The position numbers and the translations under genes were made by a program. Shown here piece by piece: positions 15,263 to 23,547 of a stretch of 64,000 nucleotides of DNA (within the stretch, counting starts at the first letter, position 1; each line of letters starts with the position of its first letter). The stretch lies in the NCBI GenBank assembly GCA_004347695.1, contig SLTK01000002.1, forward strand, positions 1 through 64,000, read 5' to 3'. The stretch is from Chloroflexota bacterium (GTDB taxonomy: Bacteria; Chloroflexota; Anaerolineae; Anaerolineales; Anaerolineaceae). A model generated the notes under the pieces. It saw only the letters and a program-made list of their open reading frames with translations, was not told the DNA's origin and did not search any database.

Positions 15263-16531
15263 TTACGCATCAGGTACCCGTCGCTGAATTTCTAAGGAAT
15301 GTGCTTCGAGAATTTCCCATCTCTGTCGATTTTGTGCAGCCCAATTCAATAAAGCTTTAAAAATAGGGGCATTTTCATGCTGAGCTTCGATCTGGTCAAT
15401 GTAGCTTTTGAATAACCAAACCATGGGGAAAGCATAAGGATCTTTGCCAATATTCTCCAAGTCGGTTTGTGACATTAATGCTTTGAGATAACGGATGAGT
15501 GTAGTGGAATCTGAGATCGAATTGACTGGATCGATCAACGATAAATATTGGGTAATGCGACGGAAAACGTGATCTTCAATTTCATGTAGGCTTTCTGACC
15601 AGCGCTCATCGATTTTATATAGATTGTTAAATGCCGTGATTTTATTACCGGCCTCAAACTCACGTGCTGGCCTTAGTTCTAATTTCATGGGGTGTAGGAA
15701 TTTATTCTCTCGAGGATCTCGTTTAACAACAGCAATATAGGATTTTTTACTGAATGCGAGATCTAACTGTTGATATGGAAGAATAAAATCAACCAACTGA
15801 AAATGAAGTCCATTCGATGTTAGAGGATCAATATCACCTTTGATGTAACTATTACAACTTGAACAGATGGGAATTAGATTTAAAGGATGACAAGAAAGAT
15901 GTGGATAAATTGATCGCGGGAAAAAATGGTCAACACTGGTGTAGATATGTTTTACTGTCTTTGTGCTATATGCAGATCCATCACAGACAGCACAGATAAA
16001 TAAACCCGGATTTAGTAATTCAAATTCTTGCACAAAATCTTGGCGAGTATACTTCTTGCTGGGTGCCGGGAAAATACAGGCCGGAAATCCAGACTGCCAC
16101 AAATCATAAAATTCATACAAAAAATCTCTAGCACCTTTTCTCCAATCCAAAGTTTCATTTTCCAGCACTGCAACTCTAAAAGCAGCAGCCTTTGGACGGT
16201 AAAGTAGGAAAATGTCATTGATGATATCTGAAATAAACTGAGACTTATCAGCTTGGGGGCCATTCGCAAATTTGTTGAGTGGTTCAACTAATGATTTTCT
16301 TATGCCCTTTTTGCCCGTCATGATCCATCTGGCTATAGCCTCACTTCTACCAGAAAAACGTCGCTTAGATTCCAAATGCGCTTGTAGAACTGGCGTGAAC
16401 ACATTCGCATCTAGAACCATATTTTCGGTAATGCCAATCTGTCCTGCTGCTTCGAGCACAGACACTTGTAGCACCAGAATGTCTTGTAACATTCGCTTTG
16501 CATGAGGAAGCTTAGATACCTGGTGGATCAT
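15263..16531 (-). CDS. HNH endonuclease, PtuB-like partner of the ATPase
   Basis: 422 aa. An HNH/McrA-type nuclease lies at residues 180-232: C180-xx-C183, D201-H202 (SVDHFFP), N218 (NLIP) and C223-xx-C226, a zinc-bound beta-beta-alpha metal finger. The N-terminal 175 residues are helical and unrecognised. The start ATG overlaps the ATPase stop (ATGA at 16528-16531), so translation is coupled. An AAA ATPase followed by an HNH nuclease is the Septu (PtuA/PtuB) arrangement, though this protein is longer than typical PtuB. It is the last gene of the restriction operon and likely its second DNA-cutting effector. Confidence 0.78.
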   Translation of the reverse strand: MIHQVSKLPHAKRMLQDILVLQVSVLEAAGQIGITENMVLDANVFTPVLQAHLESKRRFSGRSEAIARWIMTGKKGIRKSLVEPLNKFANGPQADKSQFISDIINDIFLLYRPKAAAFRVAVLENETLDWRKGARDFLYEFYDLWQSGFPACIFPAPSKKYTRQDFVQEFELLNPGLFICAVCDGSAYSTKTVKHIYTSVDHFFPRSIYPHLSCHPLNLIPICSSCNSYIKGDIDPLTSNGLHFQLVDFILPYQQLDLAFSKKSYIAVVKRDPRENKFLHPMKLELRPAREFEAGNKITAFNNLYKIDERWSESLHEIEDHVFRRITQYLSLIDPVNSISDSTTLIRYLKALMSQTDLENIGKDPYAFPMVWLFKSYIDQIEAQHENAPIFKALLNWAAQNRQRWEILEAHSLEIQRRVPDA

Positions 16532-18108
16532 TTAAGATTCTGCTCCCCAAGTTGATCTATCTCAAGCTGCACCCTATAAAACCAATACCCAGGCGCGATC
16601 GCATTTTGTAGTTTTTCTAATTCATCACGAGATTCTGACCGGGCAATTTTTTCGCGAATATAGCATACGCTGTGCGCACCACTGGCAAACTTTGTTCCAA
16701 AAACATGCACCATAATATCGCTCGGATCCGCACCTAATGTGCGGATTCCTGGTTGCATTACAGCTTCATCTCCTTCAACATACTGTCCTAAGCGTCGGAA
16801 CACAAGGATATCTTCTTGGCTAACATCAGTTAGAGCAATGCTAGAGTGGGTCGAAATAATGGCGTGGCTGGCGCAGCCTTCCATTATTTGGTCTAGCATG
16901 TGAACAATCTCTCGTTTCCAAACATCGTTGAAATGTACTTCGGGTTCATCAAGAATAATGAGCAAATTATCTGCGCGGAATAAAGCAAACAATGCCATAC
17001 GCCCTAAGAAGCTACGTTCACCATCACTAAGCCAATCAAACAAGTGAAGCATAGTTGGCTGCTCGTTGACTTTTCCTGCTGGTTGATTTGACTCAGGAAT
17101 TCGCTTTCTAAGGAAAATATTTACTTCCTGTAATGGTGCATCATAGTAAGGACGATGTTCATAAAGTAAATTAAGGAATTGGAATAACAATATCGGTGAG
17201 TCATATAAGCCAAAAATCGAGGATAGTTTATCTTGTTGGTATTTAGTAATTTGTTGTTCAATTTCAAAAATAAGCAGCCTATCAGCGCCTGATTGAATTA
17301 TTTGGTTTGCGGCATTCTCTAAATTGGCAATGATTTCTACCTGTGGTACAGGTGTCAAATCCTGGTGTTGGCGGATCCTCAGCGAAAAACTTCGCAAATC
17401 TTCTAATTCAATAGCATTCAATACAGGCTGAAGTACCTGATAAGTTATATTTTTATCCAGTTTATCTTTTATTGAGGCCAACAATCCACATAAAGTAACT
17501 AAAGGAAAACGGTCTTGGTAGATATATAGAATGTTTTGTTTAGCGTCAAGATCATTATCATCAGCAATTTCAGGCGATTTGTGCCCTGGCAGTTCATTCA
17601 AATATCGCTGTTCCTCTTTGGTCTCGTCATAAACAGCAACTGGATCTTCTTGGATTTTTTCTGTTTCGGTTGCCAATTCTCTTTGCCAGGCCACTTCATT
17701 TCCAGTTGTGTAGATCACAACCTGAGCAGGCAGGTTTTCTGGTCGAATTTTTTCTGCTCTCTCTTCACCCTGATCTTCATGATAAACCAACTGTTTTAGT
17801 GGATGTTGGTCATCACTTGGATCAATATTTGTTACTGTTATAACTTGTTCCTCTCCCGATTTCTTAGTTATCGAATAAGTGACCTCAATAGGGATAGGAA
17901 AACTATAGTTTTCGGTTTGAAGAGTAGCGAATAATCTCGACAGTATTTGAAGGACTGTAGTTTTCCCCGTGCCATTGACGCCGGCGAGGAAATCCAAGGC
18001 ATATTTTTGCTCTGGGTTAAGCTCCCCTACTAGATTTTTGCGATCAAAATCAATATTGATATTGCGGAGGACCCGATACTGGCCAATACGTAGATTAAGC
18101 AGCTTCAT
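16528..18108 (-). CDS. AAA/ABC-type ATPase of the OLD/PtuA class
   Basis: 526 aa. Seen: Walker A GVNGTGKT (43-50), signature-like LSDGERSF (360-367), Walker B LLIILDEPE (382-390) and H-loop STHSS (419-423), with a long helical insertion between. This is the AAA15/AAA21 SMC-like ATPase class used by Septu, PARIS and OLD systems; no TOPRIM domain is visible. ATG 18108 follows GGAAGG and overlaps the upstream methylase by 14 nt. It pairs with the downstream HNH nuclease by ATGA overlap, so it probably gates that nuclease by ATP-driven sensing of foreign DNA. Exact trigger unknown. Confidence 0.82.
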   Translation of the reverse strand: MKLLNLRIGQYRVLRNINIDFDRKNLVGELNPEQKYALDFLAGVNGTGKTTVLQILSRLFATLQTENYSFPIPIEVTYSITKKSGEEQVITVTNIDPSDDQHPLKQLVYHEDQGEERAEKIRPENLPAQVVIYTTGNEVAWQRELATETEKIQEDPVAVYDETKEEQRYLNELPGHKSPEIADDNDLDAKQNILYIYQDRFPLVTLCGLLASIKDKLDKNITYQVLQPVLNAIELEDLRSFSLRIRQHQDLTPVPQVEIIANLENAANQIIQSGADRLLIFEIEQQITKYQQDKLSSIFGLYDSPILLFQFLNLLYEHRPYYDAPLQEVNIFLRKRIPESNQPAGKVNEQPTMLHLFDWLSDGERSFLGRMALFALFRADNLLIILDEPEVHFNDVWKREIVHMLDQIMEGCASHAIISTHSSIALTDVSQEDILVFRRLGQYVEGDEAVMQPGIRTLGADPSDIMVHVFGTKFASGAHSVCYIREKIARSESRDELEKLQNAIAPGYWFYRVQLEIDQLGEQNLK

Positions 18109-20527
18109 GGTTACCTTCCGGATTCTCTGTCTGCGGTTTTAGCACGTCTTGATAGATCAAGCAGCGATACAGATTTTCCCCCTGACTGTGTACTTTCATT
18201 ATCAACCCCATCCGAGTAAACAGCTCTAAGTGCATCAAGGTATCCGCATCACTAAAGCTAATTCCGTTTATCTCATTTTTCCAACTCAAAAGGTCTTTAA
18301 GGTTGAAGTGTGCTGAACTGTTATTTACTTGATGGTCTGCAATTGCCTGCCACAATTTTTTCTGTTGAACATCTAACATTCCAATAATCCATTCTGGAAT
18401 AGGGTATGTCTGGTTATTTTGGGTAACCTGTTTTGATGCGTCTCCGAGTATGCTCAACAGTCTATTTACCTTGTTATCGAACTTCGTCTGGTTTTTTCGG
18501 ATATTGGCAAGGACACTGGTTGGATGCTGAATTGGAGCAGCCTCAGGTTCAGGCAAAAAGCGGCTGGGACGCAAATCATCACCAGGAGCAAATGATGTTC
18601 TCCCCAATAACATGGCGAATAGGCGCTGCCCTTGATCTGTACCAGCCTCTGGACCAATGGCAAACCCAATAGATTCCAGGCCAATTCGTTGGGGAAGAAC
18701 CTGTCCTTGTTCTAATCGAAATACTCCACCTTCAAAATTGACTTGAAAATATCCGCGATAAGCAAAACCAAAACCCGCGACATTTCTATCAAATAAATTA
18801 ACCTGTTCGCGAAAAACGATCAACAGTCTATTGATCCTTGGGTGGTCGGCATCGACTGGGTCTTGTTTATATTCCAACAGCCAGCCAATTAAGGTTTCTT
18901 CAGCATCTTGTAAAGGTATTGCCGCATAACGTTCGCCAAACTCCTCTTCATGAATTTTCTTGGGTTCAACAATATGTAACCAGGGTGTTTGTGGCTGGCC
19001 GTTTTCATCCAATAAACATGCGATTTCTGGTCGGTCACCAGCTGGTTCAAATCGGTAATTCGTTCTGCCTTGCTCTAGAACGAAATGCGCCTGGTCACCG
19101 GATTGCACCGTAAGCGTGCTTTCGACGGTTTCATTTACCCATTGTCCCGTAATGTCTCCAGCCCAATCTGCTCGTGGCAGAATTTGAGTCCAAATCCTGG
19201 CGTTGATGTGCTCTCTTGTGGCTGAGGTTACTTCCCCCACTGGATAACTAACAGAAAGCCACGCCATTAAATGAGCTTGCTGATCATAAATCTTGAGCAA
19301 ACTGCTACCAGCCATCGCTAGAATCTCCCAATTCGGCGTCGACTGAAGCCCATCCACTCGTACACCGATTCCTGGCAAGCCATTCGGTGGTGACAACGGT
19401 GTAGTTTGAATGGCTCCAATTCCATCAAGATTCACTTGGGTTTGCCAGGTTTCAGGCTGGCGATTGTTTACGATAAGTGCTTGTACACGTGGCAATTCAT
19501 TAATGGTCGCATTTGTCGGCGCCGTTAAATCCCTTTCAGCGCCCTCTGGATACCCATCTGCCTCAACCTGACAAAACCAGACTGGCGTAGATGGCGGAAC
19601 TTCGTCTTCAGTGCGCTTACGTACGACGATCAGGTGGGCTTCAACATTACTAAAAGGATAGAAAGCTCTTTTGGGTAACGTGATAATAGCTTCCAGAGCT
19701 TCGGCTAGAATGGATGCTTTCAGATTCGCTTCCGCACCACGCCCGGTGAAAAGCGTACCGCTGGGTGTCAGGAAAACGGCTCGGCCGCCCGGCCGCGTCG
19801 TTTTCAGTGCCAATGCCCCCATGACAGTGGCATTGTTGCGCCCGTACTCTGCACCGACAGTTTCTGCTGCCTCGCCAGCGCCGCGACTGCCGCCAAATGG
19901 TGGGTTCATCAATACCGTGTCGAATTGATTTTGCCAATCCTCAAATTTTGCCAATGCAGAACCCACAAAAACACGGGCTGTCTCTTTATTATGCAAGATT
20001 AGATTTGCACTACCGATTCCTGTCCAAATGGGATCGAAATCTGCCCCTGTCAGCGTCACATTTGGAGCTACACTCAGAGCAGCCACCAACAAACCAGCCG
20101 ATCCCATTGCGGGATCCAACACAGAAGCATTAGGTAGTGTGACCCCCAGCGAAGCCATCATATTGGCAATATGATAGGGCGTGGGGTACTGTGCCCCGCT
20201 GGTTTCTTTGAGCATCTCCCATCGTAGATTACGCTGGAAATAGTCCCAGAACGACGTTTCTTGGATAGAGTTCTGAAGTTGATCCAGCAAGTCTGCGAGA
20301 GTCTCATTTCCCCACTGGGCTACAGGAGGTGGTTGGGGGATCGTTAAGCTCCCGTACTGTTCAGATAATACCCTAAACCGTTCAACGAGCGCATTTTGGA
20401 GATCTCCACCACGCAATGCACGTATGTGATTCCAATCCTGGTGGATTAATAATAGAAAAGCAACATATTCAGCTGCACGTTCTACTGAAGATACACCATG
20501 ATCTCGGAATACATCTCGAACGCTCAT
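18095..20527 (-). CDS. Second N6-adenine DNA methyltransferase (HsdM-like core, long C-terminal extension)
   Basis: 810 aa. Residues 95-330 form an HsdM-type methylase: target-region lead PTPYHIANMM (115-124), SAM motif I VLDPAMGSAGLL (136-147) and catalytic NPPF (208-211). The last 450 or so residues match nothing I recognise and may include recognition or ATPase-interacting regions. ATG 20527 follows GAGGAGAG and begins 3 nt after the hsdS stop, so it is in the same operon. Type I systems need only one HsdM; a second larger one ahead of an ATPase and HNH nuclease suggests it serves those, marking self DNA or sensing unmodified DNA. Confidence 0.8.
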   Translation of the reverse strand: MSVRDVFRDHGVSSVERAAEYVAFLLLIHQDWNHIRALRGGDLQNALVERFRVLSEQYGSLTIPQPPPVAQWGNETLADLLDQLQNSIQETSFWDYFQRNLRWEMLKETSGAQYPTPYHIANMMASLGVTLPNASVLDPAMGSAGLLVAALSVAPNVTLTGADFDPIWTGIGSANLILHNKETARVFVGSALAKFEDWQNQFDTVLMNPPFGGSRGAGEAAETVGAEYGRNNATVMGALALKTTRPGGRAVFLTPSGTLFTGRGAEANLKASILAEALEAIITLPKRAFYPFSNVEAHLIVVRKRTEDEVPPSTPVWFCQVEADGYPEGAERDLTAPTNATINELPRVQALIVNNRQPETWQTQVNLDGIGAIQTTPLSPPNGLPGIGVRVDGLQSTPNWEILAMAGSSLLKIYDQQAHLMAWLSVSYPVGEVTSATREHINARIWTQILPRADWAGDITGQWVNETVESTLTVQSGDQAHFVLEQGRTNYRFEPAGDRPEIACLLDENGQPQTPWLHIVEPKKIHEEEFGERYAAIPLQDAEETLIGWLLEYKQDPVDADHPRINRLLIVFREQVNLFDRNVAGFGFAYRGYFQVNFEGGVFRLEQGQVLPQRIGLESIGFAIGPEAGTDQGQRLFAMLLGRTSFAPGDDLRPSRFLPEPEAAPIQHPTSVLANIRKNQTKFDNKVNRLLSILGDASKQVTQNNQTYPIPEWIIGMLDVQQKKLWQAIADHQVNNSSAHFNLKDLLSWKNEINGISFSDADTLMHLELFTRMGLIMKVHSQGENLYRCLIYQDVLKPQTENPEGNHEAA

Positions 20528-20530
20528 TGG

Positions 20531-21793
20531 TTATAACTCTCCTCGAAATGCTTGCGCTAAAATTGCCTGCTCCAAATCAAGAATCATTTTTCCTGTTGCA
20601 TTCTGATCCTTTTGCATTTGAAGGATTTCATTCTGGATAGAATAAACTTGAGCAATGATTTTTTCTTGTATCTTTGGGTTTTCTGGAACGGGTATTTTCA
20701 CTTTCTTCAATAACTGCGCATTCATGTTAGGCTGTGCGCCACCTCTTGGAATTATTTGCCTCCAATAAAATGGGGATTGGAAGAACCAATATACAAAATT
20801 TGGACTCGCATCCCTTTCTATTTGTAATCGAATCAAATAGGAGGCGAACACTGCTTCCGGGGGAGCAGAAATTAAGAAGGTTTTCCCGGTTGTTGCACCT
20901 GTTCGGGCAAAGACAATATCGCCGTCAATTAATCGATACCGATCTAATTCCCGCTGGTTACATTCACAAAAAGGAACTGTATTCCAATCGACCATTCCAT
21001 TTTGTATATCAGTAATCCTTAAGAACTTTGGCCCAATCGGTTCACTTTTTGCAGACGTGGTAAATCCATATTGAGGATTTTTACTAATCTCTTCAATTGT
21101 TTTTAACCTCCAACCTTCAGGTAGTAACCGGTCAGGATTTGGAAAAAGTTGACCTAGTGTTGATAATAATAAGCTGTTTGTATCCTCAATAATCCTTTGA
21201 TTGATCTCCCTCATCTCCCGCACCTCGGAAAGCAGCACCTCGATCCGCGCCACAATTTGGCGTTGAACTCCAATATCAGGTAAAGGTATGTCTACTTCGG
21301 ATAAACTATCAACACTAAAACCTGCTTGACCGATCCATTTATTACAATTAGCTGCAAAAAACCCCCGAGATTGAAGATCGCGAAGGAAGAGAGCTAACCA
21401 TTTTGGATCAATTTGTTCACGATTTCTAACTCGTAATCGATTGATATGGTTTGAAAAAGCAACTTGCATTGGTTGTCGCACAATCCCAGTTTTGCCGACT
21501 AATTCAACGCTATTTGTGTTATTAAATAAAACGTCACCCTCAAGCAGGAAATAGCGATCCACCCCCGTCTGATAATCATTAGGGATATGAACAGTATCCG
21601 GAGTGTAGACCACTTCACCTTCGGTTGTAATATTGAAAGGTCTAAAGTGAGGTAAGCCAGAAGCGATGGCACGACTCTTTGGGCAGGAAAAACCACCTAA
21701 TATGTCGACCAGGTTTTGATCTATCTTTACCTTAGCCCAGGATGATGGCATCTGGCCAATCACTCTATTTTTAAACAAGAGATCAATAGGCAT
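20531..21793 (-). CDS. hsdS: Type I restriction specificity subunit HsdS
   Basis: 420 aa. Two target-recognition domains, each opened by a typical entry (QMPSSWAKVKI, LPEGWRLKTIEEI) and each followed by a conserved helix (IGVQRQIVARIEVLLSEV; NPKIQEKIIAQVYSIQNEI). HsdS sets which bipartite DNA sequence is methylated or cut. ATG 21793 was preferred to the upstream codon at 21823, because GGTGAG precedes it and it starts 4 nt after the hsdM stop. The gene is intact, so specificity is likely functional; the recognised sequence cannot be read off. Confidence 0.88.
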   Translation of the reverse strand: MPIDLLFKNRVIGQMPSSWAKVKIDQNLVDILGGFSCPKSRAIASGLPHFRPFNITTEGEVVYTPDTVHIPNDYQTGVDRYFLLEGDVLFNNTNSVELVGKTGIVRQPMQVAFSNHINRLRVRNREQIDPKWLALFLRDLQSRGFFAANCNKWIGQAGFSVDSLSEVDIPLPDIGVQRQIVARIEVLLSEVREMREINQRIIEDTNSLLLSTLGQLFPNPDRLLPEGWRLKTIEEISKNPQYGFTTSAKSEPIGPKFLRITDIQNGMVDWNTVPFCECNQRELDRYRLIDGDIVFARTGATTGKTFLISAPPEAVFASYLIRLQIERDASPNFVYWFFQSPFYWRQIIPRGGAQPNMNAQLLKKVKIPVPENPKIQEKIIAQVYSIQNEILQMQKDQNATGKMILDLEQAILAQAFRGEL

Positions 21794-21797
21794 TGAT

Positions 21798-23522
21798 TCA
21801 CTCACCTTCCCCATTGCTAACAACCGAGTGCAGATGCTCTAAAATACTTTGAAATTCTCGAGTTCTTTCCATCAAACGGGCAGTAATTTCTGATGGATGT
21901 GGCAGAGTAATGCGGTCGTCCTGGTTGGGGTTGTGCGTGCTCAGGTCGTACTCGTGGGCAGCCAGGTCGTCTAGTCGTTCCACCCAGGTGGTGTAGGGTC
22001 CTTGTGGGCGTGGTCCTTCGATGGCATGGGCAGCATGAGCTGTGGGGCCATCTTCCGGCGCAGGCTGCGGGGGTTGCACTTCGGCGTCGCCGTCTTCCAG
22101 TGCTTTACGGTAGGCTTCCCAGGCAAAATGCACCTGCCAACGGGCGCGGATGTCCTCCGCCAATTCAAATGGGCGTTCGCTTTCGCCGTTCAGATAGAAC
22201 TGCCACTGCTGCCACATCGTGCGCAATTCGGTAAAATGCTCATCCGCAATCGGGCTGCCCTTCGAGAACTTTTTCAAGCCTTCGGGGAGCAGCATTTCGT
22301 AAAACCAGATTTCCTGGCGCGCCTGCGGGTTCTTTTCCAGCACCTCCTCCGGGCGTTTGAAGAACAGCAGAGCCGTTTTCACATCCGAATAAGGGGAGAA
22401 CGTTCCCGGCGGCAGGCTGACCACCGCGAACAGGTGGAATTGGTCGAGCAAATCCTTCTTCACTTCGGCAAAGGCGCCGCCGCGAAAGAGCGTGCCTTCG
22501 GGAACGACCATCGCGCAGCGCGCGTTGGGGGTGTTCTTCAGTTTCTTGATGATGTGCTCCATGAAGAGCAGCTCGGTGGCGTTGGTTTGCACCGGGAAGT
22601 TTTGCTGAATGTGACGGCCTTCCGTCCCGCCAAAGGGCGGGTTGGTCAAGACAATATCATGGCGTTCGGAGGCGCTGCCCTTGATGTTCTCTTCCAGCGT
22701 ATTGGCGCGGATGACATGGTTGGGTGCAGCCACGCCGTGCAGCACCAGATTCATGGTGCCCAGCAGGGTGGCAATGCCTTTTTTCTCCTGTCCGTAAAAA
22801 GCTTTTTCCTGCAAAAAGTCGAAATCTTCAGCTAATTGCGCCTTGGTTTCCAGGTACAGGTAAGCGCCAGCCAGAAAGCCGGCGGAGCCGAAAGCCGGGT
22901 CATAGATGGTTTCACCGATTTGTGGGTCGATAACCTCCACCATATATTTGATTACCGGGCGCGGGGTGTGAAATTCACCGCCGGTACCACTCTCCGTACC
23001 CATTTTTAACAACAGGTCTTCGTAGAAATTGGTAATGGTGAAGATGTCATCATCTTTGTCAAAGTTAATTGCATTGATGATCTCGATGACATCCTTGAGG
23101 TTGTACCCCGAAGCGCACACCGGCACATTGCGCACCACATTCTGGTCGCCCCCGCTCTCATCGGAGAAAATACGCGAGATCGTGCGGGCTAAGGGCGCGC
23201 CCGTCAGCGTGGCCAGACCGGGCAGCAGGCGGGCACGCACATATTGAATCAATTCATCGGCTTTCCAATTCCGGATTTTCTCAGGGCTGGCCCACGCGTC
23301 CCATGCCAGGTCGCCTTGCAGGACCGGAGTGTATGTTTCCCCCGACAGCGCGGCGGTTTCCAGGCGTTTCTTTTCTTCCTGGTCTAAAAACTTAAGGAAC
23401 AATAACCAGGCAATGTGTTCAATGTATTGCATCACCCCACCCACGTTATTGTCGCGGCGGAGGATATCGCAGGCCCGCCACATGTCGCTGCGCAGGGTTT
23501 CATTAATTCGTCGTGTCGTCAT
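21798..23522 (-). CDS. hsdM: Type I DNA methyltransferase HsdM
   Basis: 574 aa. An N-terminal helical HsdM_N domain (MWRACDILRRDNNVGGVMQY) precedes the N6-adenine methylase core with GGEFHTPRPV (181-190), motif I IYDPAFGSAGF (206-216) and catalytic NPPF (294-297). A Pro/Ala-rich insertion lies near 490-525. It methylates host sites together with HsdS and supports restriction with HsdR. Codon use is visibly GC-richer than hsdS and the second methylase, hinting at separate origins within one operon. Confidence 0.92.
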   Translation of the reverse strand: MTTRRINETLRSDMWRACDILRRDNNVGGVMQYIEHIAWLLFLKFLDQEEKKRLETAALSGETYTPVLQGDLAWDAWASPEKIRNWKADELIQYVRARLLPGLATLTGAPLARTISRIFSDESGGDQNVVRNVPVCASGYNLKDVIEIINAINFDKDDDIFTITNFYEDLLLKMGTESGTGGEFHTPRPVIKYMVEVIDPQIGETIYDPAFGSAGFLAGAYLYLETKAQLAEDFDFLQEKAFYGQEKKGIATLLGTMNLVLHGVAAPNHVIRANTLEENIKGSASERHDIVLTNPPFGGTEGRHIQQNFPVQTNATELLFMEHIIKKLKNTPNARCAMVVPEGTLFRGGAFAEVKKDLLDQFHLFAVVSLPPGTFSPYSDVKTALLFFKRPEEVLEKNPQARQEIWFYEMLLPEGLKKFSKGSPIADEHFTELRTMWQQWQFYLNGESERPFELAEDIRARWQVHFAWEAYRKALEDGDAEVQPPQPAPEDGPTAHAAHAIEGPRPQGPYTTWVERLDDLAAHEYDLSTHNPNQDDRITLPHPSEITARLMERTREFQSILEHLHSVVSNGEGE

Positions 23523-23547
23523 AAACCACCTTTAGAAACAATTTAAG

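Noticed and set aside
16528..18108. Gabija GajA or PARIS AriA
   Set aside because: No TOPRIM domain in the ATPase and the next gene is an HNH nuclease, not a UvrD-like helicase or TOPRIM protein.
22002..22835. 277-aa open frame on the plus strand
   Set aside because: Lies entirely antisense to hsdM, has no recognisable domain, and its composition reflects the GC-rich gene on the other strand.
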